This document shows positions 37,860 through 50,665 of a stretch of 64,000 nucleotides of DNA, piece after piece. A program made the translations under genes and the position numbers. The stretch's first letter is position 1. Each line of letters opens with the position of its first letter. The stretch is taken from contig CAJNOI010000311.1 in assembly GCA_905250115.1 (NCBI GenBank), positions 1 through 64,000 on the forward strand. The letters are read 5' to 3'. The notes under the pieces were generated by a model. It saw only the letters and a program-made list of their open reading frames with translations. It made no database searches and was not told the origin of the DNA. The stretch comes from Adineta steineri (Eukaryota; Rotifera; Eurotatoria; Adinetida; Adinetidae).

Positions 37860-40231
37860 CTGATAAAACTGATGTAATATCGAAGATGGTTGGACTAAAA
37901 CTAGGAGCTGATTTGTTTCTAATTTCAAATCAAATTCCAAACAATTTTTGTGATGCTTTTTCAATGAAAGAATGTCATAATGTAGATTTGGATATAAGTA
38001 AAGAATAAACATAGATCTGCGCCAACAACTGTGCCTTCGAGAGAAATGTTCAGCCAATTATAAAATATATATAATGAGGAACCTTTTCTATGAATTTATC
38101 AACTCATGGGATGCAAATTCGAGGTACTTTATATACGAGTCTTGATAGCCCCTTAAATATGAAATCAATCAAAATGTAGGATGCATCTATTATGGCTTCC
38201 GATGTGGGATAGCTATACACATAATAATCTCGCGTAACAGCTGTGTTTCTAGTTGTTATTTCATAATATATTGTAACAAATATTAGCACAAGTGTCTCAC
38301 CGTCTTTGGTCACTTTTATATCCTATCAACTGATCCGTATTCAAAACTAACTCGACCAATTTTAAACGCATTGTTACATACTAAAGTCCTTTTTAATCTC
38401 ATGTGACAGGATTTAAGTGTTGACTGTACACATGGTATATAGAAAAGAGTGCCATATCAAATTTTACGAAACAACCGATCAGCTTTATATCCGACGCAAA
38501 AGTACAATTTTTTTGTGTGATTACAAGACTCGAACAGTACAATAATTTTACAATTTAACCATATACTGTAATATGTATAAAATAAAATATTTTAGCATAT
38601 TCTGTATACTTTTTATTCATTATTAGAATTACTTTTCTTGTAAATGAAATTCTCATATTAGTTAGATGATCTATTATGATAATTCAATTATTATTTTACA
38701 AAACAGCAATATATCGCGAAGTGCAAATAGAAAGATGGTTATAATAAACTGATGTTGAGGTTTTTTCTTTATAATATATCTTTTTTTGAAACTATCGCCT
38801 TTTCATTTCATACGCTTATTAATTACTGACCGGAGTACTCGATGTTGGGCGGGAAAATTTGATAGCACATATTCGACGGATCAGAAAACGGGTGTGGGTA
38901 CGACGGTCTTTTATCAGCACGCTCAACCACTCATACTGACATCACATTCACACCCTCGCTCACCCATTCACGCTATTACTCTCATCCACGCCCTCAGCCA
39001 CACACCCCGATCAAAATATATTCAATATATGAAAGATGTTTTCGGTTCTACTCCACTTGTTGCATCATCACATTCATCGTCATCTTCCATAAATAGCACG
39101 AATGATGGCATCAGTATACATACTAAAACATTATTAATAAGTGCTACTGAAACAAGAATTCAGTTCGTTAGTATTCAAAATGATCAAAGATCATTAACAT
39201 ATGAAGATAGTAAGTGTTCGTAGTAGAAACTACAAGACTTGCTACATCTATGTAAAATAAAAAATTTGATGATATCAGTACAGCCGAAATACTAGTGACA
39301 GCCAGCAGCTACTAGTAAATTAGTTGTTTCGAAAACTAAATTAATTGAAAATAATGATAATTTGAACCGATTAAGAAAAAAATGAATGGTTAAAATAAAT
39401 GTATTTTGAATTTTATCTTTCGTTCTGATAAAAACACGTAAAAATATTTCTGTAAGAATTCGAAATAGACGGAGTAAAATAACGGGAAAGATTAAAATTA
39501 GGTAAACTCACTCCTATGAGGATAATTCGTAAAATATTAGGACAAAATCAAGATTTTTAGTTAAAAACAGGAAAATCAGGAAAGTAAACACGCCGCGTGG
39601 CCTGAAGTTTTTAATGCAAATCTTGTTCAGATGCCATTGATTATTCAATGATTGCTTCACTTTTCCCAAGCTCTAAGATAAATAAAAACAAAAAATAATT
39701 TTCTTCGATAGCAAAATAGAATTTTTACCTTTATCGCAATTCATTCCATAGTAAGGTGATCTACATCTACAATAATATGTTGTACGTAATCCGACACATT
39801 TGCCTCCATTATGACAAGATGATTTGGCACAATGATCTATCCGTGCATGATCATTATTAGCTGAGCCAGTTGATATAAATTCTAGAAGATAGATAATATA
39901 CAATTATGAAATATAAACAATTGATTTTCTTACTATTATCACAAGTTTTTCCATAATAATCTTGTGGACAGGAGCAATAAAATCTACCACTTGACGATGT
40001 TTTACATGTACCACCATTTTTGCATGGATTAGCACCACTGCATTGATCATTTATACGATTAACTTGAAAGTAAAATGTATATTTTTCTCAGAGTGAGAGA
40101 GAGAATGCAGCTTTTTCGTGTTGTTTCTTTACATTTTATATTTTAATAGAAATTTTAAAAGAATTTTCGACGTTTCAAAGATGTTTTAACTCGGTCATTA
40201 TCAGTACAATAACAAGAAATAAAAATAAAAA
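37860..40231. repeat. Segmental duplication, partner of 52725-55121
   Basis: From upstream of NHL copy 3 through the 38.8-39.2 kb exon fragment and the 3' exons of the EGF gene, the order and sequence match the region upstream of NHL copy 5. The match stops at the N gap in the partner. Genes and intergenic DNA were duplicated as a block. Confidence 0.85.
38786..39209 (+). pseudogene. Orphan exon fragment of an unidentified gene, duplicate A
   Basis: An open stretch encodes a Ser-rich segment (HSSSSSINSTNDGISIHTKT, then LLISATETRIQFVSIQNDQR) and ends at a good donor, GATA followed by GTAAGT at 39210. No matching downstream exon was recognised. The partner at 53728-54072 keeps the frame but has a stop. 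The 5' half is C-rich and Pro/His/Arg-coding with low-complexity character, and the two copies disagree in frame there. I do not recognise the family; it may be a detached piece of a larger gene. Confidence 0.4.
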
Positions 40232-41381
40232 TCAAACTTGAGTATTTTACATATTCATGTTGATGTTATGTTACATTATTATTCTATTATAAATTACAAC
40301 AGGTATCAGGTGCTAGTTATTTTTATTTTTATTTCTATTTCTTGTTATCATACTGATGATGACCGAGTTAAAACATCTTTAAAACGTAGAAAATTCTATT
40401 AAAATATAAATAAACAACACGAAAAAGCTACATTCTTTCTCTTATTCTGAGAAAAATATACGCCATACATCTTTATCTATCAATCAATAATAACTATAAG
40501 ATTAATATCAAATTCATAGCTAACCTTTAGATGATTTAATTGTTGCTCGACTAACACTAGTTCGATGTGAGCCAGTAGTTTTTACTTAAAACAAAGATTA
40601 TTAAAAAAGAAGCAGTTTTGTGAAGATGACGAATATAACAAAAATAGTTTTCTTTAATAAAAAATAGAATTTTTACTTTTATCGCACTTTCTTCCATGGT
40701 AAGGTAGTTTACATCTACAATAATATGTTGTACGTAATCCAACACATTCACCTTGATTACGACAAGGTGATTTAGCACAATGATCTATCCGCGCACGATT
40801 TTTCTTAGCTGAACCGGCTGATATATGCTCTGAAAGATAGATACTATACAAATATAAAATATAAACAATCTATTTTCTTACTATTATCACAAGTTCTTCC
40901 GTAATAATTTTGTGAACAGAAGCAATAAAACCTACCACTTGACAATGTTTTACATGTACCACCATGTTTACATGGATTGGTAAGACCACAGGCATCTTTA
41001 TTTATCAATCAATCAATAATAACTATCAGATTAATACCAAAGTTATAACTAACCTTTCGATGATTTAATTGTTGCATGACTAACATTAGTTCGATGTGAG
41101 CCAGCAGTTTCTATTTAAAACAAAGAATATTAAAAAAAGAAGTATTGTGAAAAGAACCAATAATATTTACTAATTACAGAACTACCACTTTTGTTTTTGC
41201 CAAACTTACGACCAAACACTGAGCCTTTTCCAGTTGGTGAAACCCTACCTGCATTGTTACTTGCAAAGGCGATATCTTCTTCATCATGTTGATGATTATT
41301 ATTACGAGCACGTTCAGCATGTAAAACCGAAACAAATAATGTTATAGCTAAGACAGCAAAACATAAACGACGATTGATCAT
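39641..41381 (-). CDS. Secreted protein with four EGF-like domains
   Basis: Eight exons, all with phase-1 introns: 41381-41171, 41110-41054, 40995-40882, 40829-40677, 40584-40525, 40062-39934, 39881-39729 and 39672-39641; 302 aa. Exon 1 gives a signal peptide (CFAVLAITLFVSVLHA) and a polar, Lys/Gly-rich linker. Exons 3, 4, 6 and 7 each encode one six-Cys EGF domain (for example CGLTNPCKHGGTC and CAKSPCRNQGEC). Exons 2 and 5 encode near-identical linkers (TGSHRT-VS-ATIKSSK). Thus the triplet of exons 2-4 was duplicated as 5-7. Exon 8 adds a short tail (LGKSEAIIE) and the stop. The EGF modules lack an obvious calcium-binding signature. Predicted extracellular, binding role unknown. A MITE sits in intron 5. 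Confidence 0.87.
40078..40460. mobile_element. Palindromic MITE in intron 5 of the EGF gene
   Basis: Arms of about 150 and 142 bp (40078-40230 and 40319-40460) are inverted copies around a loop of about 88 bp. Both ends read TATATTTTTCTCAGA inward. Shared arm marks are AGCTTTTTCGTGTTGTTT, TTTTCGACGTTT and AACTCGGTCATTATCAG. TA at the tips fits a Tc1/mariner-type TA target, but the boundary is not proved. The partner copy at 54965 is cut by the assembly gap. Confidence 0.8.
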
Positions 41382-43511
41382 CTTTTTTTATTTTTGCTTG
41401 AAAGATATATATATAAGAATAATCAAAAAAATTCTATTATATATAGGGTTGTTATTTTATCTTTATTTTTCTTTATGGTGAAGAATAAGGTAACAAAAAT
41501 CTTTATCTTTATTAATAAAGTAAAGATAAAGTGACACTTCTATTCAGTATTTCGTCTACGAAATGTATTTAAGAATAATTTTGTTTTTCGATATCATGTA
41601 TGCTATATGAATCATTATTCTAAATTTTCTTCAAAGAAACATAAACGCCACAATTACATTTTCGCCGAGAGTCGTTTAAGACTCGTTGAAACTCCAAGCG
41701 TCATATAGTTAAAGTGAATATTTGCTTTTTGTCTAGTAGTAATTTCATCTATGTTAATATTATATGATAGATAGTAAGGTAAAAATAACGAGAGTATATT
41801 TTTCAAATAATTCTTCATTTCCAGTGTTCAATAAATGAAGTTATTTTTTCTTATAAATAGAAAATAAATCTTTTTGCACATATTCAACATTTCAAAAAAG
41901 AGATTTTATAATATTTATAAGATGAAGTTGTAATAAACAAAAAACTTTACTGCATGGATATCGAATATAGATCTTCTCTGAAACTATTGAACTCAATAAT
42001 AATCGATGTTTTATCGTTTGAAAAGATTCATTGAGAAAATATTCTATAGATTACTTATTTTCAAGTAGGAAGAAGATTGTAAAACTAAGTGTAAAACTAT
42101 CATGTGCTTTTGTTGGTAATATGATAATATTTTTAATATTACAGCAGTGCAAAATTAGTTTATAGTACTAGTGTACAACGTTGTCTCTCTAAAACAGATT
42201 CAATATCATTTCATAGCGATATGATACAACAATAAATTGAATATTTTTATTGCAATTCACTTTGAACAAAGAATTATTAAAAAGGTATAAAATATGAAAT
42301 TTAGCCTTAATAATCAATAGATCATTTTGTAAATATACATGATTGATGATAGACTGGAATTTTTCGATTTTCTTGATATGTGTCTTTATCATATCATTTT
42401 TATGATTACAACATCGTATTCATCTTTATTTATATATTATCATGTGAAATAGAATTCAAACTCTGTTTACTAGATCATATGCTATACTATGTGTTTTATC
42501 AAAAACAAATTATGTTTCTGTTGAATGACATTGTTTTGATTGTGCATAAAAAGAGACATTTCCTAATCTTGATAAATATAAGTTTGAAAATAGTATTTAG
42601 TTTGAAATTCATTGATCAAGATATCATACGATCTAGTGCATTTAATTAATTTGTCCACTAGGTTTTTGTAATTGATTCAAATTTAATGAATAGATCATAT
42701 ATAATCAGATCATTTTAACTTGTTATATGCTATATCATTCGACCATCTATTGAGAATTAAGACAAAGTATTTTTCGACAAAATTAAAAATGCAAGTGGAT
42801 TTTTTTTGCGTAGGTGCTATCTTTTTTAGAAAGTGCCATATCTGCTTCCTTTCTCACAAAAAATAAATAAAGCATATTGGAATTTCTCTCGCCAATATAG
42901 ATAAATTTCATTTCCTTATTGTTATGGAAAAAAAATTTATATTGACAAAATGGGTCATTATCTGCTTTTTTCCCCAACTGCAATAATCCGTTAGATATAT
43001 ATATATATCTGTATGACCAGTAGAATTTATATCTTATGTTCTACTAATACAAAATTACATAGGTAAGTGTATCATCGGATAGTTTTAATATGTATTAATA
43101 CATTTTACACAGGCGATGAGTACACTCTTCAACTAAACTCACTTCAAATCAATTTTTATTATCAAGATTTTATAAAACACAAAATCTTCTTTTTGAATAA
43201 TTTTATTTTAATTCAATTCAAATTATAAATTTTTGTTTTTAATCTTCTCTAAAATTCGACAAAAGTTAACAAAACATAAAGAATTTAGCAATTATTTATT
43301 GCAACTTTTTCATGCAAACGATCGAACAAAATTCAACTTTAAAGAGCAAAAACTAAAAACAGATTTTTGTTCCTTGCTTTCTTATCAAAATCTATCCCAT
43401 TTTTTATTGATTCTTAACAATGAAAATTTACTTTTTCTTTTATTTTATTTTTCGATTTTTATTCAACAAAAAAGTTCTTTTCTTTTCTTTTCTTTAAAAT
43501 CAAAATTTGAT
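41382..43511. other. Intergenic DNA between the EGF gene and NHL copy 4
   Basis: No gene seen. 42046-42780 is about 95% or more identical by eye to 55405-56137. Short open frames in it (42189-42392 and its partner 55546-55749) are shared only because the DNA is duplicated. 43100-43511 resembles the 3' flank of the other NHL copies. Confidence 0.5.
42046..42780. repeat. Segmental duplication, partner of 55405-56137
   Basis: Nearly identical non-coding DNA over about 730 bp, beginning ACTTATTTTCAAGTAGGAAG in both places. It is more alike than the NHL exons of the same duplication blocks. Confidence 0.85.
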
Positions 43512-44889
43512 TCACACAACTATTTCAAATTTTTGAATTCGATTATTACAATTATCAACAACATAAAGATTTTCTTCATCGTCAAAACATAAATCCATGG
43601 GAAGATTCAATTGATTTGATTGATCTCCTTGACCATTTCCACCAACAACAACTTCACCTTCTTCTTTTCCTTCACACCAACGTATTACTCGATGATTCCC
43701 ACTATCTGCCACATACACTTGACCCAAATCATCAGCAAATATTCCTTGAGGGTCGGACAATTGATTCAGATTTCCTCAAAAACTATTTCCTCCAGCCACA
43801 ATTATTCCCTTTTTTGCACCTTTTCTCCATTTCATCACACGATGATTCTCTCTATCTGATATATAAACAGATTGATCTTCATCAACAAAGATAAAATTGG
43901 AATGATCGAGTTGATTGAGTCTATTTCCTTGTCCATGTCCACCTGCCACTACAATTCCTTCATTGTTGTATTCACCCATTTTCCATCGTCTAATTTTATT
44001 GTTCTTCCAATCGTTAACATAAAGAAATCCATGTTTATCCATTGCCAAGCCCCCACAGTCAAAATTGTCAATGAGAATTTGTGGATTTTGATTCAACCAT
44101 TGGATCACTCGTCTGTTCCCATAATCAGCAATGATGATTGAATGATTTTGTTGATCAACAATCATATCTGTTGGATTATTTAATTGATCTGTTCGATTTC
44201 CTTGCCCATTTCCACCTGCAATGACTTGTCCTTCTTTTGCATTATATTTCCATTCAACAATACGTTCATTCCAAGAATCGGTAACGAAAATATTTTTCTG
44301 CTTATCAATAAAGATTCCCAAAGGATAACTGAGTTGATTTAATTGTTTTCCTTTTTCATTTCCACCAGCCACAGTGATGGCAGTTTGTTTCCATTTGTCG
44401 ACTTTTGGTTCTAGAAAATGATACAAACAAAAGATTTTAATGAAAAGAAAAAAAAGAAGAAGAATAAAAGTTGTTTTTTATTGAAGAAAAAAAGCATTAT
44501 TTTGAATGAAATTTTGATTATATTTTTATCAAATTTGAATTTTGAAAAGAATTTTATTAATACACAACAAATCATTTATAGTTTTGTATTAGGGAAATAA
44601 AAAGAAATTCGTCTCAAAAGAATTTTAATCACAAAAATCTTTTTATTGTAGTTTTGACTATGATTTAGTAAAATAAAATAAGGGAATATTTTGTTTTCAA
44701 AAGAAAAAACAATTTGAAATTTATGTTTTTCCGAATCAAAGTTGAGACAAGAAAGAATTCTATTGAAAGACAATTTACTTTTTGAAACAAACTGAGAATA
44801 TTTAATTTGAAAAGAAAATGAATGAAATTGAAAATAAGAAAAGATTTTGTTGATTTTGTTTTTGTTAAATAAGTTTGTTAATAAAAAAA

Positions 44890-47600
44890 CGGAAATGATT
44901 TAAATTAAAAAGTTTGCTGAAAATAAAACAAATTAATAAATATTTAAGATATTATAATTAGAGAGAAATTTTATCTTTTACTTTTTCTTATCAAATCAAC
45001 ATTAAAATAAGAAAAAAAGAAGTAAAATCTTGATTAATTTTTAATATTCTCTTTGATTTTATTATTTACTTTAATTTACAATTTTAATATAAATATTTAG
45101 AAAAATATTCATCATCATAAATATTTCAATTAAAACAAAACCTTTATTCAGCGAAAATGAAAAATTTCTTAGAACTCTATATTTGTATATTTTAGTTTTA
45201 TTTAAAAAAATTTATAAATATAGAACATCTATCGATTTCATCATAATGATTAATGTTAGAAATATCAGAGAATAAAGAAAAACGAAATAGTAAAAAACGA
45301 TTAATAAAAGAAATTTAATCCAAATCGAAATAAAATAAAATGAAAGAGAAGAAATAAACAATATGATAAAGATTTCTAAAATAATCAGATAAATCTCAAT
45401 GAATTTTAATTAAATATAATTTATTCATGTTTATCAGAGAATATCAATTTATACCCATATTAAAACAATGAAAGTTTTCAATTTCTTCTTTCTAAAGGTT
45501 CATTGTATTAATTTTATTATAACAATGATTTTCGATTACTAATTATAGAAAATTATTAGACAAAACGTTTTTCTTTACTGATAAATATGAAGAAACGGAA
45601 ACTAGTTTTATTAACTCATTAAATTAATAATCACAAAGAGAATTATCGAAATTCTCTTCTCAATAAACATCTTTCTATAATATTAAACTTTGAAAAGATC
45701 TCTTCGATATTCACTTGAGAAAACTGTACTCTGAATAAATCACTGTTGAGTTTAAAATGATTTTGACAAAAATTTAAATTTACCAGAAATCGAAAAAATT
45801 TAAAATGTTTATAAATGCGGTCGAGATTTATAAATAAAACAGGGTCGAAATTGGTAAATTGATAAGTCTAGAAATTCGAAGCTGTCTAAATGTCTACTAG
45901 AAATTCGTGACAATAGTGCTTTTAAATTTGGTAAAATTATATTCCACCACGAGGATGTTATATACTCATATTTTAAGTTAAAATGATAAAGATAATTTAA
46001 TCGCTTTTGTTTATCAATCAGTTCAAAATTCGTAAACTGGTCAGGTGCTTATACAATATACTCGCACTTATTTATCCAATATTCGTTTATAATCGAGTTA
46101 TTTTTATTAGTCAGGTTGATATTTATAAATCGGCCATATATTTATAAATCAAGTAGATATTTATAAATCGAGTAGATATTTATAAATCGTTCATATATTT
46201 GTAAATGGACCGGATTTATAAATCAATCCGGTATTTATAAATACAAAAAATATTTATAACTATTTTAAATTTTCGGTTGAAAAATTTATGATTTATAAAT
46301 CGATTTATTTATATTGATTTATAAATCACCTACTTTCGAACTCAACAGTGGAGTAAATAGATGAAAACAACAATTTGTGAGATTGAATGAAATTCCATTT
46401 GATTTTCAGATTATAAATTCAATTGTTTCTCATTTATTGATAATTTTTACAATTGAACAGAATATTTTAATCATCATTGATTTACTCAATAGTTAAAATA
46501 CTTCTTAAATGCTCATGTTAAATGAGAAAAATTTCATTCAATTATTGTTATTTTATTCTAATAGGAAGAAAAGAAGAAACTTTCTATCTGATTCTTAGAT
46601 AGATATTCGACTATCATGATTTGTAGAATTTTCTTCAATATTCATCAAGTACTATATGTTTAGATTTTTCCGAATGGGTAATGTCAAACTCATGGGAGTT
46701 TTATTGACGAAATTTCGAAAACTCAGAACATGTATTTTGATTCTCAAGATGAAACTGATTTTATTTCGTTTTTTTCCATTCTTTTTGTACTGAATAAAGA
46801 TTTTAATGTGATATAAAAAATCTCAAAAGATAAATTTTTTTTGGACTTTTTGTTCAGAGTTAAAATAAGTTTATCGAGAGTATCAGTTTTATGATATGAT
46901 ATATTTTTAATAAAGATTCAATAATGAAATTTATATTTGAGAGTTTATTCATTGATAAATCTATTCAACAATAAAACATCTCGAAATCTTCAGATCAAAA
47001 GAACATTTTCTTCTAAAGATATTCAAATCTTAAAAAGAGTTCATATAAAACAAAGAACATCTATTTTCCATATGCAAAGTTTCAGATTGAGATATGATCA
47101 TTCACTGTTTTAGCTACATACTATGTTAGACGATCAAATATTTTGAATTTCGAAAAGAAAATCTGAAAAAATTCAATTGAGATTATTTCGATGTTACTAG
47201 TTTCTATTGAATATATAAAATTCGAACTTAATAGTGATTGAAAATATTCATTTTTAAATTATTTATTTCAATGATACCACATATTTATCGTTCAATACAT
47301 TTCATTTTTCAAAAGGAACAAAAATAAAACATCGCATTTGCAGATAATCATAAAATCGTTTATATATTATATCATTTATTTCTTTTCTGCTGTACGAATA
47401 TCACATAAACTCTATAGGATAAATTTATTTTCTAACAATCTATTCAATAAAAATAACAAAGAAATCAAGTGGTAAGTATTATTGTAGTCGTTAGAAAATC
47501 TTATTTTTTTTTCTTTGAAATAATAGAAAAAATATCTGTTTAATCGCGATGAATAAAGCAAAATAAAACATTTTAATTTTTCTAATCTATCAAGAGATTT
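44890..47600. other. Extra intronic DNA unique to copy 4
   Basis: Flanked by intron sequence shared with the sister genes (the left block ends near 44885 with TTGTTAAATAAG; the right block resumes with ATCTAAAGTGATGAAATTCTAA, which is also in copy 2 near 5265). Very AT-rich, with no coding frame of note. It contains the MITE at 45741-46350. Confidence 0.6.
45741..46350. mobile_element. hAT-like MITE with internal tandem repeats
   Basis: Perfect 10-bp terminal inverted repeat (CACTGTTGAG left, CTCAACAGTG right), weakly extended inward. Flanked by an 8-bp near-perfect duplication, GAATAAAT (45733-45740) and GAGTAAAT (46351-46358). The interior has degenerate tandem units of ATATTTATAAATCGAGTAG type (about 46115-46330). 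610 bp, non-coding. Confidence 0.75.
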
Positions 47601-48491
47601 TAACACGAACGATCTAAAGTGATGAAATTCTAATGATGCGTTAACATTAAATATTTAATTTTTCTTCAAATAATTAGCAAAATTTTAAAATAATTTAGTT
47701 TTATTTTTAATTAAATATTATTTCATATCTTATCGTTTTTTTCTTTTACATACAAATAAATTGAATTCTCTGTTTCTATCAATTCGATTATTATTGATTA
47801 AATAAATCAATAGTATTCTCAATCTTTTTATCTTCTTGGTTATCACTTTTCTTTCTTTTTATAGGTTTTTAGCATATGTTCATAAAAATGCAAATCATTC
47901 TTTTAGGAATCATTTACAGAAAACTTACTTATTGATGAAATAATCGAAATTTCATTAATAAATGATTGTAAATTTTGTTGAATTGAAATCTTTGATGGAT
48001 TATTTAATTCTTCTTTAATTTCTATTAATTGATTTGTTAAATAGTTTAAATCAATTTCATTAAATTCATTTTCTTTGTGAAGTTGTTTTATTTGTTCACT
48101 TAAATCATTAAATTTATTTTCGATATCATTAATAAATGTTTGTAAAGATTTAAGGACAATCTTTCTACATTCTTGTGCTTTTTGTTGAATTATTTCAATT
48201 GAAATTGTTTCCCATTGATTAATTTGTTTTATTAATGAATGATTTTGTGGATCTTGTTTTTGTTCATTAATTCTTTGTTTAAATTCATCATAGTTATTAA
48301 TAATATGATTTAATTCTTCGTTTAACATTTGTTGATGCTCTGTTAAATCCTTTAAACAAAATTCTTTTGAACATCCTTCACAAGAATATGTTATTTTTTC
48401 TTTCTTGCATTTAAAACATAGTGTTTTGTTACTTGCCGTTGCCATGTGTTTGAATAGAAGCTTATAGAAGAAATGAATATCAACCTATCTA

Positions 48492-48508
48492 CTTATATAT
48501 ATATATAG
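48492..48508 (-). promoter_or_regulatory. TATA-like core promoter of copy 4
   Basis: CTTATATATATATATAG, a variant of the family box at the same 47-bp spacing from the ATG. Confidence 0.45.
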
Positions 48509-50665
48509 GCTTTATGACTCAATGATAATAAAATCATTGCTCGGTAGTAGAAGAAATCGAAAAAGAATCTTTTTATGACAAAATCTCACTGATAAAACTG
48601 GTGTAATATATGTAAGATGATTGGAGTAAAAGTAAAAATTGATTTGTTTCTAATTTCAAATAAAAAAGCAAACAATTAATCAAGTTGAAAATAAAAGTTG
48701 ATTTTTCTGCGTAAGTGTTATTTTTTAAAACATATTGCAGATAACATTGCATATGCTTAGGCTATCATACTAGCCACTGCCGAGAGCTCGCAGGTGAATG
48801 GAGTAGTAAATATTTTAATCAACAAAATTGATCTATCCAATATTATTAACGTATATATTTTACGCAAGATTTTAAAAATAAATACATACATAATGTTTTC
48901 CTCGATGATTAACAAAAACAACGAATAACGTATTGAAATGAAAGAAAATTATTTAGTAGTTAATGACTGATACACGTATCATATTTTCTTAGTTTAATCA
49001 ATGAAAAAAATTGTTGCATATATGCTGGTTGTTAACTTATATAATCGATAAATAAATATATATCTACTAGAATAAAATAGTACTGTATGAATTTTAATCT
49101 TCACTTGGATAGTATCGAATGGGGCTGATAACAATATAATTCATGTTCTTTTGTTCTTTGATGTGGATACGATATGAAACGAGCAGAAAGCGTTGTTGGA
49201 AGTTTCTATTATAAATTAAAATATACGAAAAAATATGTCTGAAATGACTCAAATATTAAGTCAAAGAACAATGAATTGAGCTAAATTGAGAGTCATTTTT
49301 GTTTTTTCGTTAAGATAATCATTTGATCCTTCTATCAGTAATCAGCTAGTTATAATAGATCCAGCCATTTGAAGCATCATAACAACTACGTTATATTCAT
49401 AGATAACAAAAAAATAAAAGATGCATTTATGATTATTTTTATTTGGAACTCATTCTAAAGAAAAGAGATGCAATTTTGTACTCACACATCTAGACACAAA
49501 TTAATATCTTCATTATATATAGGTTAGCCAATGTATTCGTCTGTATAATAGTTAAATTTTTCAACACCTGGTCTAAAAACCTCTTTTAATTGCACGAAAT
49601 TTTCAATACAGAAAAATATAAATAATATAATAGATAATCAAATTCCAAAAAACTAATCTTGAGTATTTAAATATCTGCATATTGTATTATTCTTTATTTG
49701 AATAAAAAACTCATCTTGATTTATTTTAATCTTTTCATAAATTTTTATTCAATAATTCCCCTCCACCGAAGAAGTTTTTTTCTAGTAGTTTTATGTTTTT
49801 CCCAGCAGAAATAGTCTGAACTTTTCGAAAATGTTTGACATGGCATAATGTTTTTACTCCTCATTGAAGAAAAGTTTTTATTAGACTGGAATAATTAATT
49901 AATAATAGGATATTTATTAATAAATAAACATTGAAAATATTATAAGTTGAGTTTCCTCATAAAATTAATTCAATTTAACAGCAATTGAATATATTCATAT
50001 ACAATAGTTATTTCTACAATAATTTATCTAAAAAATATTTTAATATTTTCAAATAAAAAAATAAAACAAACATTTTCGGAGGTTTTGATTTAAAAATTCA
50101 GGTAAAAAAAATTTTATTTGGCCAAAAATCTTTGAAATTAAATATCAAATTTGAGTTTTGTATGATTTATAAAACTTTTATTATTTTTTGATTGTATTCC
50201 AATCTCTTGTTCATTTTTCTTCTATAATTCTTTGTTTTTGTTTTTATCTAAATGAAACTATTCATGGATTTATTTTAACGTTTCAAATAAGAGGTCTTTT
50301 TACTGACTTCAATCCGATAAATCATTTTTAAATTGAATTTTTATTATCAAGTTTCCATAAAATATTTCTATCTTCTTGAATTTTGAAGAATTCCCAGATT
50401 CTATCAAATAGAATGTTATCAAACATAGAATCTTCTTTGCGAATACTTTCTATTTAATTTAATTCAAATTACAAGATATTTTCTTTTCTTCTGTAAAATT
50501 TGACAAATATCAACAAAAGATGAAGAATTTAGCATTTATTTATTAGCATTCCTTAATCAAAATTATCAAATTAAATTCAATCTTGAAGAAAAAACACCAA
50601 AAAGATTTTTCTTCGCTTTTTTTACTAAAACAATTCTTTCTGTTTTTTCAAAGCCAAAATTTCAT
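48509..50665. repeat. Duplicated intergenic DNA, partner of 56150-57860
   Basis: From about 48690 this stretch is collinear with 56150-57860, diverged by scattered substitutions and small indels. No gene is recognised. The last 400 bp form the 3' flank of NHL copy 5. Confidence 0.7.

Larger units (their letters stand above)
43512..48445 (-). pseudogene. B-box/coiled-coil/NHL protein, copy 4, with a nonsense codon in blade 5
   Basis: Exon 1 48445-47929 (517 nt, intact B-box with C10-H47 ligands), GTAAGT donor at 47928, exon 2 44410-43512 (899 nt). Length and frame match the sisters, but an in-frame TGA at 43776-43778 interrupts the start of blade 5, where the other copies have a Gly or acidic codon before GRNLNQL. 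The product would lose blades 5 and 6 and could not close the propeller. The intron is 3518 bp against about 500-570 in all other copies, owing to about 2.7 kb of extra DNA that includes a hAT-like MITE. Exon 1 is fully conserved, so the loss is recent or the allele is polymorphic. Confidence 0.85.

Noticed and set aside
42189-42392. 67-codon ORF also present at 55546-55749
   Set aside because: Its conservation is explained by recent duplication of the whole DNA block, which is equally conserved outside the frame.
46115-46330. Possible CRISPR-like array of ATTTATAAATC units
   Set aside because: Units are degenerate, adjacent without unique spacers, and lie inside a MITE of a eukaryotic intron.
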